The notes below the pieces were generated by a model. That model was not told the origin of the DNA and made no database searches. It saw nothing but the letters and a program-made list of their open reading frames with translations. This document shows, piece by piece, positions 44,268-52,860 of a stretch of DNA of 64,000 bases. The position numbers and the translations under genes were made by a program. Positions within the stretch are counted from its first letter, which is position 1. Every line of letters starts with the position of its first letter. Source of the stretch: Chitinophaga sp. LS1 (GTDB taxonomy: Bacteria; Bacteroidota; Bacteroidia; Chitinophagales; Chitinophagaceae); NCBI RefSeq assembly GCF_034274695.1, contig NZ_CP128362.1, positions 5,830,501 through 5,894,500 on the forward strand, written 5' to 3'.

Positions 44268-45569
44268 ATGAAGAATTATCTGTTGTTGACCATAGGGGCA
44301 ATATTTCAAAGCTGCTTAGTTTTTGCGCAGCAGGGATCCCTTACGGTACTGAAAGATATTACGCTCATAGACGGCAGCGGCGCGCCAGTGCGCCAGCATG
44401 CAAATATGGTGATCCAGGCAGACAAGGTAGTTTCCTTTCCGGATACTAAACACCTGCCTAAAAACGCCAGACGCATTAACATGAACGGCAAAACGGTCAT
44501 GCCGCTGCTGATCAATGCCCATGGGCACCTGGGACTGATAAAAGGAAATACAGCTACCGCCAATAATTACACGGTCGGGAATGTAAAACGGCAGCTGGAA
44601 CAATATTTACATTACGGCATCGGTGCCGTATTGAGCATGGGTACTGACCAGCCATTGATCTGGCCACTGCGCGATTCTTCTCAAAAAGGCGCCATTCCCG
44701 GTGCAACCGTTTATACGGCCGGCTACGGCTTTGGTGCTAACGGTGGCGTACCTCCCGGCGCATTTGGAAAACATATCCAACGGCCCCTTACTCCTGAAGC
44801 AGCAACGGCTGCCATGGAACAACTGGCGGACCTACATCCTGATTTTGTAAAGATTTGGGTGGATGGGAACCCCAAAGTGACGCCTGAAATTTACCAGGCG
44901 ATTATTACTTCCGCCCATGCCCATGGTATTAAAGTAGCTGCCCATGTCTATTATCTGGAAGATGCCCGCAATTTAGTGAACGATGGCATCGACCTGCTGG
45001 CACATAGTATCCGTGATCAGGTGGTAGATAATGCTTTCATTACCCTGATGAAAGAAAAAGGTACTTATTATATTCCCACACTCTCTTTAGACAGATATAA
45101 TTTTGCATACGGTACGCAATGGTCTGCCTGGATAAATGATGACTTTTTTATTCACTCCCTTGAACCAGGTGTATACGATGAATTAAAAAGTATGCCCCAG
45201 AAGAACGATAAGGACCGTGAGAAAAAAATCAAAGCCTTCAACATCGCAAAAACAAACTTACATAAACTGGACAGCGCCGGCATCCCCATTTGTATGGGTA
45301 CTGACTCTGGTGCACAACCCACCCGTGCACAGGGCTTTTCAGAACACCTGGAACTGGAACTGATGGCCGAAGCAGGGCTCTCCCCACTCAAAGTTATTAC
45401 CTGTGCCACCGCCAATGGCGCAAAATTGCTAAACGGCGCGCATCATTCAGGAACTTTAATACCAGGAAATAAAGCAGATTTTATGATCCTTGATGGCAAT
45501 CCTGCAGAGGATATCAAAGCCACCAGGAGCATTACCGCAATTTGGAAAAATGGAAAGGAAATAAAATGA
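44268..45569 (+). CDS. secreted amidohydrolase-family metal hydrolase
   Basis: The 433-residue protein has a signal peptide (cut after VFAQ) and the amidohydrolase fold. HxH is NAHGHLG (His85, His87), the carboxylated-Lys region is DFVKIWVDGN, His ligands are in KVAAHVYY and LLAHSIRD, and the Asp is in ICMGTDSGAQP. This is the imidazolonepropionase/prolidase-like group, which hydrolyses cyclic amides or dipeptides. It follows the MetB-like gene by 35 bp and overlaps the next gene by ATGA. Its substrate is unknown. Confidence 0.86.
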   Translation: MKNYLLLTIGAIFQSCLVFAQQGSLTVLKDITLIDGSGAPVRQHANMVIQADKVVSFPDTKHLPKNARRINMNGKTVMPLLINAHGHLGLIKGNTATANNYTVGNVKRQLEQYLHYGIGAVLSMGTDQPLIWPLRDSSQKGAIPGATVYTAGYGFGANGGVPPGAFGKHIQRPLTPEAATAAMEQLADLHPDFVKIWVDGNPKVTPEIYQAIITSAHAHGIKVAAHVYYLEDARNLVNDGIDLLAHSIRDQVVDNAFITLMKEKGTYYIPTLSLDRYNFAYGTQWSAWINDDFFIHSLEPGVYDELKSMPQKNDKDREKKIKAFNIAKTNLHKLDSAGIPICMGTDSGAQPTRAQGFSEHLELELMAEAGLSPLKVITCATANGAKLLNGAHHSGTLIPGNKADFMILDGNPAEDIKATRSITAIWKNGKEIK

Positions 45570-46843
45570 AATTGAACAGAAAGATCTTTGCCATTAGCCT
45601 TTGCACAGGGCTACTGGCTACCACAATGACCTTTGGGCAACACAAGAGTAAACATTATCACAAGCCGGCAGCAAAACCACGCGCCACTGTTCCGGCAGGT
45701 ATCACGTTTACGGCTACACAGCAGGTACAAATCAGGAAGTCTTTTTACTTTCTCTATACGTTGGAAAGAAAAGGAGAAGCCCATGATATCGTGCAAAAGG
45801 ATGCCGTATTTAATACCATCGCAACTGAAAGAGCCACCCGTTTACAAACGGCACTCAGCAACTGTACCGATGCAGCCTGCCTGGGCGAAGCGCTGGAATG
45901 GACCCCGGACGAAATCCGCAGAACAGGAGATGAGTTTGTACAGTTAGTAAGCACTAACAGTGATATGACCGAGATGGTACAACGCCTGAAAGTAGTGAAC
46001 CGTTACCCGGTATATGACGAAGAAAATGATACGGCTTATATCCGCAAAGTATGGGGAGATATCGCTACCGGTATGAACCACATTTACGAAGTGTATTTAC
46101 AGGGTGAACGCCCCCGCTATGCAGCGATCGATAGCGCTTCTTTACAGCCATCTGATTTACCTGCTGTGAAAACAGGTTTACAGCACAAGATGGGAGGGGC
46201 CTTCTATCGTCAGTCATTACAGGCAGCTCTCACTGCACTGGAAGTAAATGGCAGGGATGAGGCCACCCGTTACGAACCACTGTACGCCGGTAGTAATGCG
46301 GCTGCCTTTAAGAGTTCCCGTTTGATTTACTGGAATGCCTACAAGTACAGTGTGATCCTCGTGCCCGGTGCAGGTCCTGGAAAGAAAGGACAAAGCATGG
46401 ATTCAGTAGGTGTGTATCGCTGCAAACTGGCTGTGGAAGCTTATAATAACAAACTCGCACCTTACATCGTTGTTTCCGGTGGACATGTACATCCGTACAA
46501 AACGCCATTCTGTGAGGCGGTGGAAATGAAGAAGTACCTGATGTCAAAATTGGGTATTCCGGATAGTGCCATCATCATAGAACCGCATGCGAGACATACG
46601 ACGACCAATATCCGTAATACGGAAAGGCTGATGTTCCTATTTAATATGCCGGCGGCCAAACCGGGACTTATTATTACCGATCCGATGCAGTCGCTGATGA
46701 TCGAGAAGATGGCGCCCCGTTTTGTAAAAGAAATCGGTTATGTGCCATATAAGGAAATGGAGAGAGTGGATGATACGACGAACAGGTTCCTGCCGGATGA
46801 AAAGGCATGGCAGGAAGATCCTAATGATCCGCTGGATCCGTGA
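45566..46843 (+). CDS. YdcF/DUF218-family protein, secreted
   Basis: The ATG at 45566 overlaps the amidohydrolase stop. The 425-residue protein has a signal peptide (MKLNRKIFAISLCTGLLATT), a helical N-terminal half of unknown type, and a C-terminal DUF218 domain: VILVPGAGPGKKGQSMDSVG, LAPYIVVSGGHVHPYKT, and IIIEPHARHTTTNIRNTERL, the conserved E..ArxT.eN block. YdcF-like domains act in envelope or nucleotide-binding roles that are poorly defined. Coupled translation with the amidohydrolase suggests joint function. Confidence 0.82.
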   Translation: MKLNRKIFAISLCTGLLATTMTFGQHKSKHYHKPAAKPRATVPAGITFTATQQVQIRKSFYFLYTLERKGEAHDIVQKDAVFNTIATERATRLQTALSNCTDAACLGEALEWTPDEIRRTGDEFVQLVSTNSDMTEMVQRLKVVNRYPVYDEENDTAYIRKVWGDIATGMNHIYEVYLQGERPRYAAIDSASLQPSDLPAVKTGLQHKMGGAFYRQSLQAALTALEVNGRDEATRYEPLYAGSNAAAFKSSRLIYWNAYKYSVILVPGAGPGKKGQSMDSVGVYRCKLAVEAYNNKLAPYIVVSGGHVHPYKTPFCEAVEMKKYLMSKLGIPDSAIIIEPHARHTTTNIRNTERLMFLFNMPAAKPGLIITDPMQSLMIEKMAPRFVKEIGYVPYKEMERVDDTTNRFLPDEKAWQEDPNDPLDP

Positions 46844-46860
46844 TATAAATGCTACCACTT

Positions 46861-46891
46861 CGGCAGGATGGCCTAGTTCGTCATCCTGCCG
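46861..46891. terminator. bidirectional hairpin between convergent genes
   Basis: CGGCAGGATG (46861-46870) pairs with CATCCTGCCG (46882-46891) around an 11-nt loop. There is no T run, so termination strength is uncertain. Confidence 0.5.
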
Positions 46892-46906
46892 GACTGTTAT
46901 TAGTAT

Positions 46907-48160
46907 CTACCCCTTTGGCAAGCTATCACTGGCCGGAATCACTTCACGCTCCATCCACTTCTTCCCTTTCAGCACCCTGGTCACCATCATCGCAGCTACA
47001 GTATCGCCTGTTGCATTCAATACAGTAGCCAGCGGATCCACCAGCGTACCAACTATCATCACCGCTGGCAAAGCCGCCACCGGAAATCCATAAACAGACA
47101 TTACAAGGAGTTCCCCTATGTACCCGCCATTAGGGACGCCTCCTTCCACAATACTCACGATCACCGTAATCCCCAATGCCAGCAGGATCGTATCCACCCC
47201 CGAAAAATCCCTTCCAAACAGCGCAAATACCACCCCGATCTTTACAATCGAAGAAATACTGGACCCATCCTTATGCAGGGTGGCACCTAACGGTACCACA
47301 ACGTTATTAATACTTTCCGGCACCTTCATTTTCTTCCCCGCCTCAAGATTGGCAGGAATGGTCGCAATGCTGCTACAGGATCCTAAAGCGGTCAGGGAAG
47401 GCACAATATTATATTTCCAAAATGTAACAATCCCTTTCCACCCACCGGCCAGAAAAGCATAAAAGGAAAACCCCACGAAAAAGTAGACAATACCAAAGCC
47501 ATAATAAATCTTCATAGAACTGGCATAGGTCACGAACAACTGCGGACCCAGTTCCGCAATCTGGCAGGCGAAATAAACGCCCAAACCTAATGGCGCCATC
47601 ACCATAATAATGTCGAGGAAGCTCTTCATGACCGCATTGGCCGATAGCAGGAACTTCCTGAAAGGTGCACCTGCTTCCCCGGCTTTCAGGGCCGCAAAGC
47701 CCATAATAGCGGCAAAGATTAACAACGGTAGCATATTCTTCCTCGATAAGAGGGAAAAGAACTCCTCTGTGGTCAGTAATCTTACCAACTGATCTCCCCA
47801 GTTACCCGCATCTTTGAGGTCCGGCAATGCCCCCGGAACGGTCACTACCGCTTCCAGTGGAAAAAACCAGATCACCACAATCGTAAAAAATGCAGCTATT
47901 AATATAGTAGAAAGGAATACCAGCCCCATGGCAGACATGATCTTACCCAGTTTCTGCCCCGGATCAATATTGGCAATAGCTGCAGAAATAGCAAAAAACA
48001 CCAGCGGTACGACCGCAATAAAGATCAGGTTAAGGAAAATATCACCGATGGGTTTCAGGATCAATACCCGTGGCCCTAGCGTGAGACCCATAATGCTGCC
48101 GGTAATGATCCCTCCCAGCAAAAGCAGGATGCTACTATAGTTCTTTAATAATTGACGCAT
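46907..48160 (-). CDS. dicarboxylate/amino acid:cation symporter (DAACS)
   Basis: The 417-residue protein has eight to ten hydrophobic segments. It opens MRQLLKNYSSILLLLGGIIT and carries the family landmarks GDIFLNLIFIAVVPLVFFAI, a serine-rich re-entrant loop (SLTALGSCSSIATIPANLEA) and the unwound helix region VVPLGATLHKDGSSISS. It imports glutamate, aspartate or C4-dicarboxylates with Na or H. The usual NMDGT motif is replaced by HKDGS, so substrate specificity may differ. Confidence 0.88.
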   Translation of the reverse strand: MRQLLKNYSSILLLLGGIITGSIMGLTLGPRVLILKPIGDIFLNLIFIAVVPLVFFAISAAIANIDPGQKLGKIMSAMGLVFLSTILIAAFFTIVVIWFFPLEAVVTVPGALPDLKDAGNWGDQLVRLLTTEEFFSLLSRKNMLPLLIFAAIMGFAALKAGEAGAPFRKFLLSANAVMKSFLDIIMVMAPLGLGVYFACQIAELGPQLFVTYASSMKIYYGFGIVYFFVGFSFYAFLAGGWKGIVTFWKYNIVPSLTALGSCSSIATIPANLEAGKKMKVPESINNVVVPLGATLHKDGSSISSIVKIGVVFALFGRDFSGVDTILLALGITVIVSIVEGGVPNGGYIGELLVMSVYGFPVAALPAVMIVGTLVDPLATVLNATGDTVAAMMVTRVLKGKKWMEREVIPASDSLPKG

Positions 48161-48336
48161 AAGGATGTAATATAGAAAAAAACTGCCGAAGGCAAAATCT
48201 GCACATTCGAAGGTTAAAATTTTACCAGATAAAAATATTTTTAGACTTTAAATGTAAAATTGACAATTATTACTATCTTGCCTCCCGATGCAGGAGCACC
48301 CGTTGTGAAACCAGACACCGTTACATTCCACATAAT

Positions 48337-50034
48337 ATGAATAAACTAGCCAACATTGATTACATCATCTTTGTAATCTACTTCCTGGTAGTCGCTTCTT
48401 ATGGTTACTGGATTTACCTCCGGAAAAAGAAGGCCACTATGAGTACGAAAGATTTCTTCCTGGCAGAAGGATCACTCACGTGGTGGGCCATAGGCGCTTC
48501 CCTTATTGCCTCCAACATTTCAGCTGAACAATTCATTGGTATGAGTGGCAACGGCTTCTCTGTCGGTATCGCCGTTTCTGCCTATGAATGGATTGCTGCC
48601 GTAGCCCTCATTATCGTAGCAGTCTGGTTTATTCCTGTTTACCTGAAGAACAAGATCTACACGATGCCACAGTTCCTCAAAACCCGTTATAATGAAACGG
48701 TGGCGCTGATCATGGCTGTATTCTGGTTATTCCTCTACGTGTTCGTCAACCTCACGTCCATCCTGTTCCTCGGTGCACTGGCCATCAACAACCTGGTAGG
48801 TGCTGAACATTTTCACATCATCATGGTGGCCCTGGCTATATTTGCTCTGGTCATCACGCTAGGTGGTATGAAAGTGATCGGTTACACCGATGTGATCCAG
48901 GTGATTGTACTGATCATTGGTGGCCTCGCTACTACGTGGCTGGCACTGACCATGGTGAGCGAACACTTTGGCCTTGGCAAAGATGCACTGGCTGGTTTTA
49001 ATGCACTCATGAAAGATTCTCCCGATCACTTTGAGATGATCCTCAAAAAACCTGGTCCCGGTGCTTCGCAGGAGTACATCAACCGTTATCTCTTATTGCC
49101 TGGTATCACTATTTACTTTGCAGGCCAGTGGATCATCAACCTGAACTACTGGGGTTGTAACCAATACATCACACAAAGAGCACTGGGTGCGGATCTGAAG
49201 ACAGCCCGTAATGGTATTCTCTTTGCGGGTCTTATGAAACTGATGATGCCTGTGATCGTGATGTTGCCTGGTATCGCCGCTTATGTATTGTACAAGAATG
49301 GTGGACTGCAGGGCGAAATGGCACCGGGTGGTCAATTCAATGCGGACAATGCTTATTCTGCTGTGCTGACCTTCCTGCCAAATGGTCTGAAAGGCTTGTC
49401 TCTCGCGGCGTTGACAGCTGCTATCGTAGCGTCACTGGCGGGTAAGGCAAATAGTATTTCGACGATCTTTACACTGGATGTTTACAAAAAATATATCAAT
49501 AAAGAAGCTGACGAGAAAAAGCTGGTATGGACAGGTCGCCTTACGATCGTTGTGGCCATGCTGGTGGCCATTGCCTTTACATGGAACGACCTGTTAGGTA
49601 TTGGTGGTGCTGGTGGTTTTACCTTTATCCAGAAATATACAGGTTTTATCAGTCCTGGTGTATTCGCCATGTTCCTGCTCGGTATGTTCTGGAAGCGTAC
49701 CACTGGTGCAGCGGCAGTAGCAGGTATCGTAACCGGCTTTTTACTTTCCGTGGTGTTCAATAACTATGCAGCGGAATGGTTTGGACATGAAACGTGGTTA
49801 TACACTGCGTTCCTGAACAGCAAGGGGGTATATGAAATTCCATTCCAGATCTGTATGGGCTGGGCATTCTTCTTTACCCTGTTGGTGATGGTGATATTGA
49901 GCCTGGCAGGTCCGGCCATCAATCCGAAAGCCTTCCAGCTGGACAAAGCGATGTTCAAACTGGCACCGTCTACCATCGTTATGATCGTAATAACGCTGCT
50001 GATACTCAGTGCGCTGTACATCCGCTTCTGGTAA
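48337..50034 (+). CDS. sodium:solute symporter (SSS/SGLT family)
   Basis: The 565-residue protein has about 14 membrane segments. It contains DFFLAEGSLTWWAIGASLIA, SNISAEQFIGMSGNGFSVGI (sodium-site TM1 region), YWGCNQYITQRALGA and LAALTAAIVASLAGKANSIS. This arrangement fits Na/sugar transporters of Bacteroidota (SGLT-like, with similarity in pattern to galactose/glucose carriers). It is divergent from the DAACS gene, 177 bp away, and ends in a terminator. Confidence 0.9.
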   Translation: MNKLANIDYIIFVIYFLVVASYGYWIYLRKKKATMSTKDFFLAEGSLTWWAIGASLIASNISAEQFIGMSGNGFSVGIAVSAYEWIAAVALIIVAVWFIPVYLKNKIYTMPQFLKTRYNETVALIMAVFWLFLYVFVNLTSILFLGALAINNLVGAEHFHIIMVALAIFALVITLGGMKVIGYTDVIQVIVLIIGGLATTWLALTMVSEHFGLGKDALAGFNALMKDSPDHFEMILKKPGPGASQEYINRYLLLPGITIYFAGQWIINLNYWGCNQYITQRALGADLKTARNGILFAGLMKLMMPVIVMLPGIAAYVLYKNGGLQGEMAPGGQFNADNAYSAVLTFLPNGLKGLSLAALTAAIVASLAGKANSISTIFTLDVYKKYINKEADEKKLVWTGRLTIVVAMLVAIAFTWNDLLGIGGAGGFTFIQKYTGFISPGVFAMFLLGMFWKRTTGAAAVAGIVTGFLLSVVFNNYAAEWFGHETWLYTAFLNSKGVYEIPFQICMGWAFFFTLLVMVILSLAGPAINPKAFQLDKAMFKLAPSTIVMIVITLLILSALYIRFW

Positions 50035-50120
50035 ACATTTATTTAGTCTCTACAAGCTGTATGAACTCTCAGTAATTTTTGCAGATTACAGCTATTCAAT
50101 AACGTGAACTATGATATACG

Positions 50121-50147
50121 AAGGTCGAATTCATTCGACCTTTTTTC
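50121..50147 (+). terminator. intrinsic terminator
   Basis: AAGGTCGAAT (50121-50130) pairs with ATTCGACCTT (50133-50142), followed by T6. It ends the symporter transcript. The rest of 50035-50364 is AT-rich, up to the IS110 3' side. Confidence 0.85.
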
Positions 50148-50364
50148 TTTGAAAATAGTTCGTCCAGGCCATAATTTGATATGACTCTATAGGATTAAAA
50201 TTTTCTTTTCGTGCTTATAGCAACAATCGTTTGTACTTAGAGTCTTAAATCAGTTTTTTCTACAGGCTGAAAAAGCACCAATAAAAGGTCGATTTTTGTA
50301 ACTTAGTAATCTTATTGAGATGGGGGTAATGCCTCAAGCTCGCGCAGGCGTCTGAGATAATTAT

Positions 50365-51538
50365 TTATCTGCGCCTGCTTTCTTTTTTTAGCCACTCCTG
50401 ATTATCAGGTTCCATATATGGCACTCTATTTTTGAGTATAAAATAAGCGGCAATTAGGATTTTGTGTGAAATTGCAATAAGTGCTCGTTTTTTGCCTCTT
50501 CGTATACTCAAAGTATAATATTTTCTTTTCAGATAAGTATCTTTCGTATGTGCTGCAGCCCATGCTGCTTCCACGAGTGCGGTTTTAAGGGATCTGTTGC
50601 CATGATTGATTCTTTCACTTTTCTTTTTTCCGGCACTTTCATTATTACCAGGACATAAACCACACCAACTAGCCAAATGATGCTGATTAGGGAACGCATG
50701 CATATCTGTACCTATTTCGGCTAAGATGGCGGTAGCTGTTTGTTTTTGTACTCCGGGAATAGTCTGAAGTAATTTTACTTCTTCCTCCCATTTTTTAAGT
50801 ACTGATCTATACGGTTATCCACCTGACCAAGTAGGTCATTTAGCTGTAAAATAACAGTTTTAGACAGGCTGAGCATAAAACGGTGATGCTCATTAAGATG
50901 GCCTTCTAATGCAAGAATAAGCTCTTGTTTTTTGATTTTGAGCCTACCTTTTGCCAAATTGGCCAATATCATAGGATCCTGTTCTCCTTCAATAATGGCA
51001 GTGATCATTGACCAGCCACTTACACCGAATACATCACTGACTACAGTGCTCAATTTGATATTGGCTGTCTCTAAAATGTTCTGTAACCGGTTATATTCAC
51101 TGGACCGCTGTCCTATTACTTTACGTTTGTATCGGTACAATTCCCGTAATTCGCGAGTGTATTGCGGTGGAATAAAACTTCCCTTTAGTAGCCCGCTTAG
51201 CAATAATTTTGCAATCCAGGCACTGTCATTGCGATCGGTCTTATGCCCCGGCACATATTTAATATGCCGGGCATTGACCAGAATAAGTTCAAAGTGAGGT
51301 TCCAGTATATTAAAAACAGGCTTCCAGTAAACCCCGTGCTCTCCATTGCGACATGTGTAATGCCGGATTCTTCAAGCCAAGCTACCAGGTCCCTAAGTGA
51401 ACTTGTGAAAGTGCTAAAAGTGCGGGTTTGTTCTTCCAACCCATTTCCTCTGATGGTGGCTACTACATTCTCCTGGTGAACATCGAGGCCACAGCCGCGA
51501 CTCACAACCTGTTCAAAACTGATATGTGATTGTTCCAT
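50365..51538 (-). mobile_element. IS110-family insertion sequence (coding part)
   Basis: The interval covers a whole IS110 recombinase reading path on the minus strand. IS110 elements lack clear terminal inverted repeats, so the ends are not defined. An imperfect hairpin (50345-50378) with a T-rich tail overlaps the 3' end of the gene. A second hairpin, GGTAGTAC..GTACCACC, lies just before the start (51539-51567). The upstream flank holds degenerate repeats at 51567-51857. IS110 elements encode a guide (bridge) RNA in a noncoding end; I cannot place it. Confidence 0.85.
50365..51538 (-). pseudogene. IS110-family transposase/recombinase with two -1 frameshifts
   Basis: Three consecutive frames join into one protein. 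Part 1 (51538 to about 51335) has RGCGLDVHQENVVATIRGNG and HVAMESTG. Part 2 (to about 50795) has GHKTDRNDSAWIAKLLLSG. Part 3 (to 50365) has LASWCGLCPGNNESAGKKKS with the conserved Ser region. The DEDD residues (D, E, D, D) and Ser are all present across the parts. Frame breaks are a missing G in a G run (about 51332-51335) and a missing A in a poly-A run (about 50791-50796). Either the element is dead or the breaks are homopolymer sequencing errors. Confidence 0.85.
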
Positions 51539-51566
51539 GGTAGTACTTTTGTCGAAGGTACCACCA

Positions 51567-51857
51567 TTTTCATAGTCGTTTGTGAACCCGGTTCATGAGG
51601 GTTTTTTCTGAAAATGGTTTTCATCCCCGTTGGTGAATTCCCTCTTTCATGAAGGTTTTTATGCCTGTAATAGACCGGTTGGCAGGTGAAGGCTGTTGGC
51701 CGCCGTGATCTTTTTCCCGGTATACCTTCAGCTGGCGCATGCCAATAGCCATACCCCGCATATCAGGAGGTTGATTTTATTGCTGAAATACTGTTTTTCT
51801 GAAAATGGTTTTCATTCCCCGTTGGTGAATTCCCACTTTTCATGCATGTTTTTATTG
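51567..51857. repeat. degenerate repeat beside the IS110 start (two clear copies, one weak)
   Basis: The segments 51609-51666 and 51797-51857 share CTGAAAATGGTTTTCAT, CCCCGTTGGTGAATTCCC and CATGxxxGTTTTTATxxCTG. A weaker third copy (51567-51607) reads ATTTTCATAGTCGTTTGTGA. Each copy carries the palindrome GAAAATGGTTTTC. Between the copies nothing is recognisable. Confidence 0.7.
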
Positions 51858-51867
51858 CTGTTTGAAT

Positions 51868-52407
51868 TTATTCTAACCTCACTTCTCTCACTGTTCCGTT
51901 TCCCGCCAGATCTTCCGCTACCGCTACGACCTTTCCACCAGCAGGCAAACTGGCTGCGTTATAATACCAGTCCACGCCATTCCTGCCTAATACAGCCTTG
52001 CCTCTTTCCAGCATAGCGCCCGCCGCATCATGCACCCGTACTTCCACTTCCGCTACCCTGAATTCATCTTTTGCTGTGACGATTACAGTCGTTTCTTCGA
52101 ACCGGATTTGCTGTACTTCGGGTGACTTAAAAGCATCTTTTATCGCCATGTTATAAGCATTCTGTCCGGCTCCTGCTTTGGACTTATAATAAGCCTTTAG
52201 CTCAGGATCCAGTAGGATCATCTTTGCATATGCCGCTGCCACCTGCATCTTATACCTGGCTTCCAGCTGCTTTTTAGTCGGTTTTTTCTTCGACGGACCA
52301 CGTTTCTTGGCCATAATGATCTGGCCATTCCGTTCGTAAATCGTGAGTTGATCGCCGAGGGTACCTCTGACGAGTTGGAGGAGTAAACTGTCTTTAACAA
52401 GCGCCAT
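51868..52407 (-). CDS. conserved hypothetical protein of Bacteroidota
   Basis: I chose the ATG at 52407 (MALVKDSLLLQLVRGTLGDQ); an upstream ATG adds three residues. The 179-residue protein opens with a pattern seen in many Bacteroidota hypothetical proteins (RGTLGDQLTIYERNGQIIMA), continues with a basic Lys-rich stretch (KKRGPSKKKPTKKQLEARYK) and a helical part, and ends in a beta-rich Ig-like domain (VAEVEVRVHDAAGAMLERGK). Function is unknown. There is no signal peptide. It lies next to the IS flank and upstream of the second SusC gene in the opposite direction. Confidence 0.68.
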   Translation of the reverse strand: MALVKDSLLLQLVRGTLGDQLTIYERNGQIIMAKKRGPSKKKPTKKQLEARYKMQVAAAYAKMILLDPELKAYYKSKAGAGQNAYNMAIKDAFKSPEVQQIRFEETTVIVTAKDEFRVAEVEVRVHDAAGAMLERGKAVLGRNGVDWYYNAASLPAGGKVVAVAEDLAGNGTVREVRLE

Positions 52408-52416
52408 AACAAACAA

Positions 52417-52860
52417 TTTATAGGTGATAGGAATGAAGGTACTATACCGCTTGCAACTACGGTGAAGCTTTTATACTAAATCAGCACTAAATGAGTACTA
52501 ATACATCACTTAATGTTCACCTCAATATCGAATTGATATAGAAGTGTAGTTATAATGTACTTATAGTGTAGTTGAGATGTATGATTGGTCATAAAGCTTC
52601 CCTATACTTTAGTGGGCTATCCAATAAAGGCTAAATTCACCTGTGAGGTATTACCTCCGGTTAAGTTCCGGGAACGATTGCGTAAATAAACACGCGTAAT
52701 AAGTTGTTCGTTAGAAAATTAGCCGTTAAAATTGTTGAAGGAGCATGAATAATAAGGAGGGACATTTTGTAGCAGTAACCCGATATTCTCCGACAATTCT
52801 ATCAACCACTTGAACACGTCTATGAAATAGTTATAAGATTCTAAACATTGAATTCCACTT
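52417..52860. other. divergent upstream region of the second SusC gene
   Basis: This 444-bp AT-rich spacer must hold the SusC promoter. Near 52470-52570 it has short repeated strings (TTATACTAAATCAGCACTAA, TATAGAAGTGTAGTTATAAT, TATAGTGTAGTTGAGATGTA). No operator, ribosome site or hybrid two-component regulator gene is visible. Confidence 0.4.
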
